A stretch of 64,000 nucleotides of DNA. Origin: DATFVA01 sp963839165. Its GTDB lineage: Bacteria; Bacteroidota; Ignavibacteria; Ignavibacteriales; Ignavibacteriaceae. The notes under the pieces were generated by a model that was not told where the DNA came from, did no database searches, and was given only the letters and a program-made list of their open reading frames with translations. Below, one piece after another: positions 47,537 through 57,317 of this stretch (its first letter is position 1; the number at the start of each line of letters is the position of its first letter). The position numbers and the translations under genes are program-made. The stretch is taken from positions 248,001 through 312,000 of the forward strand of contig CAWIUG010000036.1 in NCBI GenBank assembly GCA_963839165.1. The letters run 5' to 3'.

Positions 47537-48181
47537 TTACTTAAGCAACTGGTAATCCGGATGCCCGGTTTGCCAGAATGCAAAGCTTAACAGATCAGCA
47601 AGACTCTCAAAGTTTTTTGATTTTGTATTTCCAATCCCATGTCCTGCCTCATAATCCACCCAGAATAGTATTGGTTTATTAGAAGCATTTTCTGCCTGAA
47701 GTCTTGCAGCAAATTTTGCCGGCCCCCATGCAATAACACGTGGATCATTCATTCCTGCCGTTATGAATGTTGCGGGATAATCAACTCCTCTTTGCAGATG
47801 CAGATATGCGTCCATTTCAATTAAAGCCATACACTCGGCAGAATCTTTCACAGTTCCGAATTCCGGAATATTTACAGGACCGGCGGGAGATTCTTCAGCC
47901 CTTACTGAATTTAGATCCCCTACTTCGGGAATAACCGCAGCAAATAAATCAGGACGTTCAGTCATTGCACGTCCTATTAAAATTCCGCCTGCACTCGCAC
48001 CATTAATCGCAACCCTTTTGGATGATGTATATCTTTTGTCGATAAGATATTCAGTGCAGCTGATCAGATCCTTCCAGGTATTTGGCTTGGTTTCTTTATA
48101 ACCGCTTTTATACCAGGTGTCACCCAATTCTCTCCCCCCCTTACGTGTGCAACAGCAAATATTCCTCCTTCTGCTGTCCAT
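47537..48181 (-). pseudogene. Catalytic half of a frameshifted prolyl oligopeptidase (S9)
   Basis: This frame continues the S9 peptidase from RELGDTWYKSGYK. It contains all three catalytic residues: Ser in INGASAGGILIG (about 80 of the fragment), Asp in AGMNDPRV and His in YEAGHGIGN. It ends normally at LLK. It overlaps the N-terminal frame by 118 bases and is off by one base at the C7 run at 48134-48140. On its own it has no signal peptide and no propeller, so it would not be exported as a working enzyme. Confidence 0.85.
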
Positions 48182-49716
48182 AGTAAATATCCCGGACTAA
48201 AGAAAGGGTTCGTTGAAAATCCATAAGAACCGTAACCATAAATTAGGACAGGATTATTTCCATCCTTTTTTAATCCCTTCTTATAAACCAATGATAAGGG
48301 AACTTTAACACCATCGTGAGACGGGATCATTAATTCTTCAACTATTAAATCATCAAATTCGGGGAATTCAGCGACAGCCGATAGATTTTCAGATTTAAAT
48401 TCATTTTTATCCGGCTGATAACGAAATCTTTTATAGTCACTTGTCCAGCCTGCAATCGTAACCCAGATATCAGGAAATTTAACTCCTTTATTACTTAAGG
48501 AAAGACTGCCGGCAGTAAAGGGGAGTTCAATTTTTTTGGAGTCCTTTGCTCCATTGGGCAGATAATATAAATCTGCTTCTACTCCGTTTTTTGAGGTTGT
48601 ATAATAAAGTCCTTCGTTGGTTAACCCAAAATTTGTGATGGTTCCTTCAGGACTTTCGGGAACAACAAGTTCAGCATTTTGAACATCCGGTTCTTCAAGA
48701 GAGGTTTTTAGTATTTTTAAATGGGGAGCGTTTTTCGGCGTGCAGAAATAAATATCTTTATAAGCAGGATAAAAAAAGTATACTTCATCTTCCGGTTTAA
48801 ACAATCTCTTCCAGTTTATAGAAGAATTATTAAGTTCAGATGCAGGCGCATAAAAAAGGTTAAGTCTGTTATCCACGGTAGCCAGAGTTGCAAAAAGATA
48901 CCTACTGTCTTTAGCGAAAATAACTATGGGAATATCTTCCGGTTTAATACCGAGCCCGGGATTTTTTGCATTTGAAAAAAATTCTTTATCCGCCGATGGT
49001 TCTGTACCTATTGTATGCAGGTAAACCTTCGTGTTTCTTACTCGCTCCATGTCATGAACATCACCCGAATTCAAATGATTGAAAAGAAAGCTTTTGTTGC
49101 CTGGCAGCCAAGAAACTTCTCCGACCCAGAAAAGGTCAATCTGTTCAGGGAATAATTTTTTAGTTTCAACATTCATTATTAAAATTATAGCACTTTCCGA
49201 ACCATTTGCGGCCATTGAAAATGCAACAAGGCTCCCATCATCAGAAGGATTTATAGTGTTTATAACATATTTCTGATCCATATCTCCGCTGAATGAGGCA
49301 GGATCATAAAGTAATGTTTCTTCCCCGTCAAACCCTTTCCTTGTGTAAAGCTTTCCTGTTTCGTCTGAGGGAGTCGTTTTTAAATAAAAATAGACATCAT
49401 TATCTGTTATCTTCAAATTATTCACATTGCTTGATTCCCTTCTATCAAATTCCTTCCTCTTTTCAATGAGAGCCTGACGACCGGGTATACTATTCAATAC
49501 TTCCCGAGCGTAATCCGATTGGGCATTCATCCACCTCTTAACTACCGTATCCTTTAAGTTCTCCATGTAACGATATGGGTCGATAACTGTTTTACCAAAG
49601 TAAACATCCTCCACAGGATTAACGGGAGCTAAGGGAGGTTTGACCCTCTGTGCTTGCGGAAGCACTTGAAGGCAGGAAAACAATAATATGTTAAATGTTA
49701 GAAATAGAACTTTCAT
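48064..49716 (-). pseudogene. Signal peptide and propeller of a frameshifted prolyl oligopeptidase (S9)
   Basis: 550 residues: a signal peptide (to about CLQVLPQAQ), the N-terminal PEP-type region (PLAPVNPVEDVYFGKTVIDP, PYRYMENL), and a seven-bladed propeller (about 80-430). The first part of the alpha/beta-hydrolase domain follows (VLIYGYGSYGFSTNPFFS). It fails at AHVRGGE, where family members read HVRGG(G/R)ELG; from there the right protein is in the other frame. The ATG has a strong GGAGGG site. The whole gene, with one base restored, would encode a normal exported enzyme of about 720 residues. Confidence 0.85.
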
Positions 49717-49823
49717 AATCCCTCCTGATTTTGTACTTAATAATTTTTCATTCGAACAAATGGCAATTTTATTTGCTCCGGTAACAAGGGAAAAATGGTT
49801 CTGTTTTTCCCCGGGTTATCAAC

Positions 49824-49845
49824 GGATGGGACTTACATCCCATCC
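49824..49845. terminator. Hairpin of the GGATGGGA family after the M4/C25-like gene
   Basis: Arms GGATGGGA (49824-49831) and TCCCATCC (49838-49845) pair perfectly, 36 bases beyond the T9SS gene end at 49882. It shares arms with 47502-47523. No T run follows. Confidence 0.5.
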
Positions 49846-49881
49846 TGTTGTTTATACTACCCTCACTTTTTTTGTGCCCGA

Positions 49882-50348
49882 CTACTTCAGCAAAATCATC
49901 TTCTTCACTGAACTAAATTTCCCTGCTGAAAACGGTAGAAGTAAATTCCGCTGGCCATACTGGAGGCATCAAAATCTATTGCATATTGCCCCGCTGGTCT
50001 GTACTCATTAACCAGTGTTTTTACTTCGCTCCCGAGGTTATCGTATATCTTTAAGGTTTGTATTCCATTTTCAGGCGACTGCCACTTAATAGTTGTTGTC
50101 GGATTAAACGGGTTCGGGTAGTTTTGCTCCAGAGCGAACTTTAAAGGAATATTAAAGTCAACCTTCACAACATCAGAATAATTGAAGCTTCCGTCGAAGT
50201 CATATTGTTTCAACCTGTAGGAATAGCTGCCCTGACCGAGATTCTTATCAGTATAATTGTATATTATGTTCTTTAGTGGTCGTCCCGTATCCCTTAACAA
50301 ATCCAATCGAAATAAATTCTTGCCCATCTGAGCTTCTTTGAATCTCAA
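49882..50348 (-). pseudogene. T9SS sorting-domain end of the disrupted M4/C25-like gene
   Basis: In the frame starting near 50348 this part reads SYSYRLKQYDFDGSFNYSD, then the sorting domain EQNYPNPFNPTTTIKWQSPE. Near 49926 one more base is missing after GIYFYRF; in the next frame the natural ending AGKFSSVKKMILLK and a TAG at 49882-49884 are intact. The frame ahead of it (ending NIQLY at 50248) is one base off at about 50255, where KEHNYNYTDKN should be read. So the last 160 residues of this gene are split over two frames. Confidence 0.75.
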
Positions 50349-50934
50349 ACCCGCGATTATTAGTCTCAGTAGCAGTAGACCAGAAAAGATTTATTGCTGT
50401 ATTTGTAATTTCTGAAGTAAACGAAATGAATTCGACAGGAATAACTATTCCGAAGAAATCAAATATCCGGTTTAACAAATCTGTTCTAGTTGTTGGTGGT
50501 GTTTCGTCATTAAGATTAGCTAACGAATATGCAAAACAAATTGTCTTTTGACCATAATAACCATTATTCTGAACAGCGACATCCCCGACAGTTGCTTCAC
50601 TAAATGCTACTAAACCGTTGGTATCCTCATAATATATGTCAATAAAATAATTTTCTGTTTGCGAAGAGGATGTAAATTCCATCCCTTCTGTTACAGTATT
50701 AGGCTTTCCCAATAGGTGAGTGATCGGCCTGTTGTTGGAATAACCATCTATTGCATAATCTAATCCAAATAAATTCAGCAAGCGTGAATTTAAAGCCTGA
50801 TCATATCCAAGTGCATCGCCCCCTTCTAAATAAAGGTTACCTCCATTTTCCAGGTATTCAATAATTTTTTCAGCATTTGAGTTCGTAAAAGCTGTTCTGG
50901 ATGCACCTGTTGTCCCAAAATTTCCAAAAGACAA
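50248..50934 (-). pseudogene. C25 (gingipain)-like middle part of the disrupted gene
   Basis: This frame, open from about 50970, encodes YEFDAVFLSFGNFG, NAEKIIEYLENGGNLYLEGGD and the lines LLGKPNTVTEGMEF and YYGQKTICFAYSLANL. It resembles the flavodoxin-like or DUF-type region near the C-terminus of gingipain and other C25-like T9SS cargo. The same kind of segment (FTQSEIDSLTGYLSMGGKIFF) occurs in the M6 peptidase at 54242. The fibronectin-like stretch before the sorting domain follows. It is joined out of frame to the M4 peptidase above it. Confidence 0.65.
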
Positions 50935-52826
50935 AAAGACTGCGTCAAATTCATATACGTCAATGAATTTTGCCCATCTGAAACTGTCAGGGTTACGTCA
51001 TATATTCCAGTTTCCGTATAGGTCCATTCAGGGTTTTGTTGAGTGGCGTCGGTTATTCCATCCCCATCCAGATCCCATTCCCAGGACGTTATCTGGGAGG
51101 GAGATGCAATAGATTGATCAGAAAAATGAGCGGTTAAAGGAGGAGTGCTGCAGGTAATGTCAGCTGTAAATTCTGACCGGACGGAATAGACTCCCACTGC
51201 ATTCCAGGCATCGATCACTGAATTATATTGTTGAGATCCTGTTCCGAATAGATCGGAAGCAGCATATATTGATCCCGCTCTTGCATTATGATAATTAGAT
51301 GACGGGGTAAGGTATACCGTTAAATTCCTGTAAGCTATTTGTAATGCATCATCGATACCTATACCGGTAACTGAATACGAATTACCATTGTCATTAGTAC
51401 CTGTTCCACCTTCACTTATAAGATAAAACCAGAAGTTCTGTATGCCACTATTGGTGTGCACCTCTTCTCCCGGATCCCAGAAATCACCTTTATATGTATC
51501 GGGGCATTCGCAGAGATTAGGATCTTCGAGAGATCGAGTCATATAAGGAGGCAACAATGTTATATCTTCGCCGCAGCTCCAATTTGCATCGGTACCTTCG
51601 AGATAAAACTCAACTGCAGTTCCAAAAATATCACTAAAGGATTCGTTTAACGCCCCTGATTCACTAGCATAGATTAGATCTGCGGAATACTGTGTTACGC
51701 CATGTGTGATTTCATGTCCTGCTACATCATTGCTTACGAAGGGAGAAAAATTTACACCATCACCGTCACCGTATGTCATTTTATATCCATCCCAGAAAGC
51801 ATTATTATAGTTGACATAAAAACTAGCATAACTATAAAGGGTTCCACCATTATTGTCAAAACTATTTCTGCCGAAAGTGTTAAGGTAAAAATCATAGGTC
51901 CCCTCTGTAGCCCAGTGCGCACTTACACCAGTTTCATCTTCTGGGTCAATGAAATCCAGATCCTCATTTGAATAATCAACTGCATAATTATAGTTCGTCC
52001 CGTTTTGCATATTAAAAGTTTTGATTCCTCCTCCCCTTCCAGACTCTTGCAGTCGATAACCTTCTGAATAAGAATCCACCATAATGCCGACAGTTCCATT
52101 ATATAAGGATGTTCCTGTTCCGGGGATATCATCATTACATATTTCACTAATAGAATTAACAATGTTTTTGTTGTTTGCATTAACATCTACGTAGTCCCTG
52201 CTTAGTGGTTTTTCAGCGTAAATGTCATATCTGTAAACCAGAGTAAGATTATCTTTATTTAATGGTTTTGTCCCGCTTGTTAGCTTCAACTCACCTTTCG
52301 GATAATAGGTTGCCTCCGGATCATTCAGAAGATTTTTGAGGAATATTTCATTCTCCTGCTTCTGCCACATATAGCTATCAGCATTGATATAATTCAATGC
52401 GGCATTTAGTCCGTCTTCTTTAGAAATTGCAGGAGATACCGCCATATTTATTTTATGCACGGTTACACCATTGGCAAAGTATATAAAGCCGTTTTTTTCG
52501 TGCAGTATCAGCTGGGCATAGAGTACTTCAATACCTTTATAATATTCTTTGTACCTGTAGTGATTCTGCCCGATTTGATCTGAAAATTCCTTGAACTGTA
52601 TAAATTCATAATCGGAGGATAAACCGAAATACGATTTGTACTGACTGAAAAAATTCATCCTTGTAATTTCTGTCCCTTCGCCAAGTCTGATTTCTATCGG
52701 TGAGACCCCATCTGCCCCATAAGTAATTTCAGAACGGGAAAAATCACTTTTGATGTTTTGTGAATAGCCAGAGTAAATTGTGAGAATAGAAAAACCTATT
52801 AAAAGTAAAAACTGTAATGACTTCAT
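50826..52826 (-). CDS. Thermolysin-like (M4) metallopeptidase with PKD domain, C-terminus disrupted
   Basis: From the ATG at 52826 (GGAGG site five bases upstream; the GTG at 52838 lies inside that site) the protein has a signal peptide (MKSLQFLLLIGFSILTIYSG) and an FTP/PepSY-type propeptide (about 50-200). The M4 domain (about 225-545) has the zinc site VAGHEITHGVTQYS and the third ligand in GALNESFSDIFG. A PKD domain (about 545-630) ends TLTVSDGQNS. After that the frame leaves the natural protein: the last 40 residues are out of frame. The real continuation is the C25-like segment at 50248-50970. Intact, it would be a T9SS-exported peptidase. Confidence 0.85.
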   Translation of the reverse strand: MKSLQFLLLIGFSILTIYSGYSQNIKSDFSRSEITYGADGVSPIEIRLGEGTEITRMNFFSQYKSYFGLSSDYEFIQFKEFSDQIGQNHYRYKEYYKGIEVLYAQLILHEKNGFIYFANGVTVHKINMAVSPAISKEDGLNAALNYINADSYMWQKQENEIFLKNLLNDPEATYYPKGELKLTSGTKPLNKDNLTLVYRYDIYAEKPLSRDYVDVNANNKNIVNSISEICNDDIPGTGTSLYNGTVGIMVDSYSEGYRLQESGRGGGIKTFNMQNGTNYNYAVDYSNEDLDFIDPEDETGVSAHWATEGTYDFYLNTFGRNSFDNNGGTLYSYASFYVNYNNAFWDGYKMTYGDGDGVNFSPFVSNDVAGHEITHGVTQYSADLIYASESGALNESFSDIFGTAVEFYLEGTDANWSCGEDITLLPPYMTRSLEDPNLCECPDTYKGDFWDPGEEVHTNSGIQNFWFYLISEGGTGTNDNGNSYSVTGIGIDDALQIAYRNLTVYLTPSSNYHNARAGSIYAASDLFGTGSQQYNSVIDAWNAVGVYSVRSEFTADITCSTPPLTAHFSDQSIASPSQITSWEWDLDGDGITDATQQNPEWTYTETGIYDVTLTVSDGQNSLTYMNLTQSFCLLEILGQQVHPEQLLRTQMLKKLLNTWKMEVTFI

Positions 52827-52914
52827 TCGATCCTCCACCTGTTTTTTTTTAAGTTACAATAATTTTGATGGGCAGGAAGACTCCTACCTGCCAGATTATT
52901 TTTTTAAATTCATC

Positions 52915-54183
52915 TCACTTCAGCAAAATCATCTTCCTCACAGAAGAATATTTGCCTGCTGTTATCCTATAGAAGTAAATTCCGCTGGCCAGACTGGAGG
53001 CATCAAAATCTATTTCATATTGCCCCGCTGGTCGGTATTCATTAACCAGGGTTTTTACCTCACTTCCAAGGATGTCGTATATCTTTAAGGTTTGTATTCC
53101 ATTCTCAGACGACTGCCACTTAATGGTTGTGGTTGGATTGAAAGGGTTCGGGTAGTTCTGGAAAACTTGAAATCTATCAGGGCTTTCAAAATTATCAGTA
53201 ACGGAAAGACTGCTATTATTATAAAAGACTATCAGTCCTGTATCCCCCACTGCTATACCATTATTTTCATCACAAAATTTTATACCTGAAAATCCACCCA
53301 TTACCTCACAGAACTTTTCTGTAAATTCTCCGTTCCATAGATTAATCCTTAGAATCAAAGCCAAATAGTAGGTTTTCCCGTCTATACGCACCTCTTTAGT
53401 ACCTGCAGCTAATAGGGTATCTTCAGTAAGGCAGCTCTGATGGATATGGTAATAATATGGAAGCGATATAGAACTCCAGCTATTACCCATATCATATGAA
53501 TATAGAAATGTTCCTGAATCCCCTGTTACAACAGTTGTAAAATCAGGACATACATTTATTGAAGTAAGATTTTGTGTCGTTCCCAGAGATCCAGAGGTCC
53601 AGGATTCACCGTAATCGGTAGAATTTAATAACAAACCCGCATCTCCTACTGCGAACAAGTTACCATCCCTGATATAAGCAACTGAGTTTAAGGAGCCTGT
53701 AAAATCAAATGTCTTTTCGACCCAGGTATTTCCAAAATTTGATGTCGTGAAGATGGCAGGAAGATAATAAGTATGCCCATCCATATGAACTTCTTTACTG
53801 CCAACTGCAACCCCTTTTTCATTTTCAGTAAAAATCATATCCCTCAGATCAAAAAAAGTATCCACACAGCAATCCAGCCAGGTTTCTCCACCGTCTTCAG
53901 TTTTGAATATAGACCCATCATTCCCGGCTATGAAGCCAAACGTTGGACTAAGGAATAATACAGTATTCAGATCTGAGCTATCGGTTAGTTGTGCAGCCAG
54001 CCATGTATTATTTGATTTTTTGTAGAGCGTTCCTCCCTCACTTGTAACAAATATCTTCCCTGTTTCCGCATAACATACATCGGTAAGATTACTGGTTGTG
54101 AATGATTCAATAACCTGCCATTGTGCAACATCTACAGAAGAAATGCATAAAAGGAAACCTAAGATGTAAAACAGACGTTTCAT
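52915..54183 (-). CDS. YCF48-like beta-propeller protein exported by T9SS
   Basis: 422 residues with a signal peptide (to SSVDVAQ). Several blades follow that match photosystem II assembly factor YCF48/BNR repeats (GSIFKTEDGGETW, LLLNSTDYGESW, TFLYSYDMGNSW). The C-terminal sorting domain runs from QNYPNPFNPTTTIKWQSSE to SSVRKMILLK. YCF48-like propellers in non-phototrophs are secreted proteins of unknown binding target. It lies 88 bases before the M4 gene; with that gene and the M6 peptidase it forms a row of three T9SS cargo genes. Confidence 0.88.
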   Translation of the reverse strand: MKRLFYILGFLLCISSVDVAQWQVIESFTTSNLTDVCYAETGKIFVTSEGGTLYKKSNNTWLAAQLTDSSDLNTVLFLSPTFGFIAGNDGSIFKTEDGGETWLDCCVDTFFDLRDMIFTENEKGVAVGSKEVHMDGHTYYLPAIFTTSNFGNTWVEKTFDFTGSLNSVAYIRDGNLFAVGDAGLLLNSTDYGESWTSGSLGTTQNLTSINVCPDFTTVVTGDSGTFLYSYDMGNSWSSISLPYYYHIHQSCLTEDTLLAAGTKEVRIDGKTYYLALILRINLWNGEFTEKFCEVMGGFSGIKFCDENNGIAVGDTGLIVFYNNSSLSVTDNFESPDRFQVFQNYPNPFNPTTTIKWQSSENGIQTLKIYDILGSEVKTLVNEYRPAGQYEIDFDASSLASGIYFYRITAGKYSSVRKMILLK

Positions 54184-54241
54184 AATATTCCTCCACTGAA
54201 ATTATTTTTAATTGTTTTCTTCAAACTCAGTGGCAGCAAGG

Positions 54242-56905
54242 TTACTTCAGTAAAATCATTTTCTTAACTGCCGAATATTCACCTGCATTAATTCTATAGA
54301 AGTATATTCCGCTGGCCAGACTGGAAGCGTCAAAGTCTATTTCATAACGGCCTGCGGGCCTGTATTCGTCGACTAGTGTTTTTATTTCGCTGCCAAGGAT
54401 GTCGTATATCTTTAAGGTCTGAATCCCGTTCTCAGGCGACTGCCATCTTATGGTAGTCCTTGGGTTGAAAGGATTGGGATAATTTTGATCCAGCTTATAA
54501 CTTACTATTTTCATCTGCTCTTCAGACTGAAAAGAGACCAATCCGTCAAACCATTGTAATATCCCATCTAATACTTCAGTACGGGTTATTGAAGAGGTTT
54601 CATCATTTATGCTTTCTATCCCGAAACCAAGAAAGAATATTTTCCCGCCGGGTGATTTATCAATCCATCCGCCGGCAGGATCAGTACCGTCATCTTTATA
54701 TGTCAGCGACATCTGGAAAGCATTCGTCGAAGAAATTACATCAGGGCTTGTCTCATTATTTGCTCCTGTGCCTCCGGAGAAATTTATATGTTCGAGTTGC
54801 TCACCAAAAAAATCTTCGGTTATACCATATGCATTGCGAATGGATATTGTCCCGTTTTTCTCCCAGTTAATGCCGATTACATTGTGGAGGAAATCTGGAT
54901 ATTCTGTCTGAAGGTATTCAGCAATATTTTGTCCGCTGAAAAATATTTTGCCTCCCATACTCAGATATCCGGTTAATGAATCTATTTCACTCTGTGTGAA
55001 AATGTCATTTTTGGTTTTACCTGTATAAATTATTATTGCTTTTCTGCCGTAATAACATTTGGGATTATCTAACCAGGATTCTTCATAATAGCGGCCCAAT
55101 TCATCAAGCGAAGTCATATAATATCTGCTGAGTTCGGGTTTAATAGAGCGGGAAATCAAAAGAATTTCAGGTATACCAATAGTTATAATCAGGCTGTCTG
55201 TTATAATATGATTGTAATCATAAGAGATTGAGTATATGAGTTTAATAATACGGGGAATAAAGTCCGGGTCTATTGAAATAGCATCAGGAATGGTTAGCGT
55301 GACACTTGAATCTCCGGAAATACTTTCTGAAACTGAAGATTGATTTATTACGATACCTGGTTCTTCTAAACTTAAGGAGACTGTGGTATTCGAGATTATC
55401 GGCATTATATTGTGAAGGGTAAAACTGATGGTACCATTTTCACCCGGATCTATATGGCCATTCTGATAAACTGACTCAAACAATACAACAGAATCAATTT
55501 CGAGGTAAGGTGATAACCCAACATCAAAATCACCAACCATATTCATTCCATCTTTATGGATTCGTCTAACAGAAACATAGGAGTTCTGCAGGTTGTAATC
55601 TTTGCTGTTTGGGTTAGTATTTATATCAAAACGAATATTATTGTGTGTTCCGGGAAACGGATCACCACCATCTCCCCGGCCCTGACCAAGATTAAGATTT
55701 CTTAGGCCGTCCGCCTGTTCAAGATCGACAAGGTAATGATTTTCATTGTTATTGTTGCCTTGTGTTTCATCAACATGAAAGATCAATAATCCTGCATTTG
55801 GTAAGTTAACGTCAAACCCGATTTTCTGTCGGTTTTCAATAAGATAATACTCTGTAGCCGCTAAACCGTTTGTCCATAACATATATGAAACAGGATTAAC
55901 TTCAGCTTCGGAAAGAGAAAGATCGCCTGTATAGGTTGAAAGATTTACAGGAGTTATCCAGCCCAGTTCTTTCTTGCACCAGGCACTCATATGTGAAGGT
56001 GTTTCAGGAGAATATGAATCTCCTCCCCAGGATCCTGAGGCCATAAGACACCAGTTCCCCAACCCCTCAGATGATCCATCTGTATCATATAAATCAGGCA
56101 GGCCAAATATATGACCCAATTCATGAGTGAAAGCTCCTATTTCAATAATATCACCGTTGTAATTTGACGATCCGCTTAATTCCGGTTCAATAGCATAATC
56201 ACCGTCAATTAGCACAGGCTTGCCTGATACAGGGTCAATATCATTGGTTACATATGGCTGACCGCCGGTAAGCATCCTGAAATCCCATCTGTGGGTCCAG
56301 ATATTATTAGCGCCGGCCTCAGCACCGGCACCCGCGTGGATTACTTCAATAAACCCTATCCGAGGATTGTTCTGTGCATCGTAATATTGTATATAATCGC
56401 AAAAATTAAATGAGGGGTCTGCAGCTTCAATAAGATCAAGGGTAAATTGGGGTCCTCCGTAAGTTCCAAGATAATGGTTAATTGTTCCAGGCATATCATA
56501 CCAGCCCTCACAGTAACCATCAAAGTACAACTGGTGATAAGAAACTTCATCATAGTAATTATTTATAGTTCCTGTAGGGTTAGGACCATCAAATAAATGT
56601 TCCTGAAACTGTGCGGCAGGGTAATGTGCTGAAAGGTCAGAATACTGACCCAAAAGAGTTAAAGCAAAAAGAGTATCCTGGGCAAGCAGGAATTCTGATT
56701 TTAATCCCTTTGAAACTTGTTCCCTCAAAATTTTCCTTTCTCTGAATTTTTCAGCATAATAACCCTGTGAGTAGCTTTCGCTCACCATTCGCTGAAATTC
56801 AGCAAAGCCTTCCGGAGGTTTAACTCCTTTCTTAGGAGGAATAGTGGGCAGGATTACCGTTTGTGAAGCAAGGATCAGACATAGAAAAAGTAATATTTGT
56901 TTCAT
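54242..56905 (-). CDS. M6-family metallopeptidase exported by T9SS
   Basis: The 887 residues have a signal peptide and a prodomain. The M6 (immune inhibitor A-like) catalytic region has FTHELGHIFGLPDLYD near residue 260 (HExxH and downstream ligands) and GNWCLMASGSWGG. Fibronectin-like parts follow, then a flavodoxin-like segment (CYYGRKAIIIYTG to SMGGKIFFSGQNIAEYL). The sorting domain (NYPNPFNPRTTIRWQSPE to KKMILLK) ends it. It is intact, unlike the M4 gene, and shares the flavodoxin-like region with the C25-like fragment there. It is first of the row, 58 bases before the YCF48-like gene. Confidence 0.9.
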   Translation of the reverse strand: MKQILLFLCLILASQTVILPTIPPKKGVKPPEGFAEFQRMVSESYSQGYYAEKFRERKILREQVSKGLKSEFLLAQDTLFALTLLGQYSDLSAHYPAAQFQEHLFDGPNPTGTINNYYDEVSYHQLYFDGYCEGWYDMPGTINHYLGTYGGPQFTLDLIEAADPSFNFCDYIQYYDAQNNPRIGFIEVIHAGAGAEAGANNIWTHRWDFRMLTGGQPYVTNDIDPVSGKPVLIDGDYAIEPELSGSSNYNGDIIEIGAFTHELGHIFGLPDLYDTDGSSEGLGNWCLMASGSWGGDSYSPETPSHMSAWCKKELGWITPVNLSTYTGDLSLSEAEVNPVSYMLWTNGLAATEYYLIENRQKIGFDVNLPNAGLLIFHVDETQGNNNNENHYLVDLEQADGLRNLNLGQGRGDGGDPFPGTHNNIRFDINTNPNSKDYNLQNSYVSVRRIHKDGMNMVGDFDVGLSPYLEIDSVVLFESVYQNGHIDPGENGTISFTLHNIMPIISNTTVSLSLEEPGIVINQSSVSESISGDSSVTLTIPDAISIDPDFIPRIIKLIYSISYDYNHIITDSLIITIGIPEILLISRSIKPELSRYYMTSLDELGRYYEESWLDNPKCYYGRKAIIIYTGKTKNDIFTQSEIDSLTGYLSMGGKIFFSGQNIAEYLQTEYPDFLHNVIGINWEKNGTISIRNAYGITEDFFGEQLEHINFSGGTGANNETSPDVISSTNAFQMSLTYKDDGTDPAGGWIDKSPGGKIFFLGFGIESINDETSSITRTEVLDGILQWFDGLVSFQSEEQMKIVSYKLDQNYPNPFNPRTTIRWQSPENGIQTLKIYDILGSEIKTLVDEYRPAGRYEIDFDASSLASGIYFYRINAGEYSAVKKMILLK

Positions 56906-57317
56906 TTTTAAATCTTTCTATTTTCGCTTAATTCAGATCAACCTGAAACACAATTTCAGTCATTATCAAAATCGGAGTACTTTAACCAATGGAATCCGAC
57001 AATATTGACCGCACAGAACCACTCTAAATCGTAGACTAGAAAAACCTGCCCACAAGGATCTTACCCTGATATTTCAGAATCCGGGTACAATTAAATAAAC
57101 CATGACAGTCGCTGCATAGTAATGATGTGACATTTTCTATAAACTATGTCGCATTTATCTATTTTTATGACTTATCGCTGGTTAAAAATCGTTCTTTGAA
57201 AGAGTCTTTTCTACCTTGAATGTAACTTTTGCAGATGGGTATGTAACATCCCGTCATTTGGTGTGTATTAGCCGTTTAAGTAACATGAGAATCTGAGATG
57301 GTAGATTAAGGTGGGAT
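56906..57317. other. Intergenic region between the signalling cluster and the T9SS genes
   Basis: No gene or RNA is seen over about 410 bases. The stretch should contain the promoter of the M6 gene. It includes the hairpin at 57234-57255 just beyond the hybrid kinase. Confidence 0.5.
57234..57255. terminator. Hairpin of the GGATGGGA family after the hybrid kinase
   Basis: Arms GATGGG (57234-57239) and CCCGTC (57250-57255) pair with one wobble, and the inner ATGT/ACAT can extend the stem. It lies 62 bases beyond the kinase stop. It resembles the hairpins at 47502 and 49824. Confidence 0.35.
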
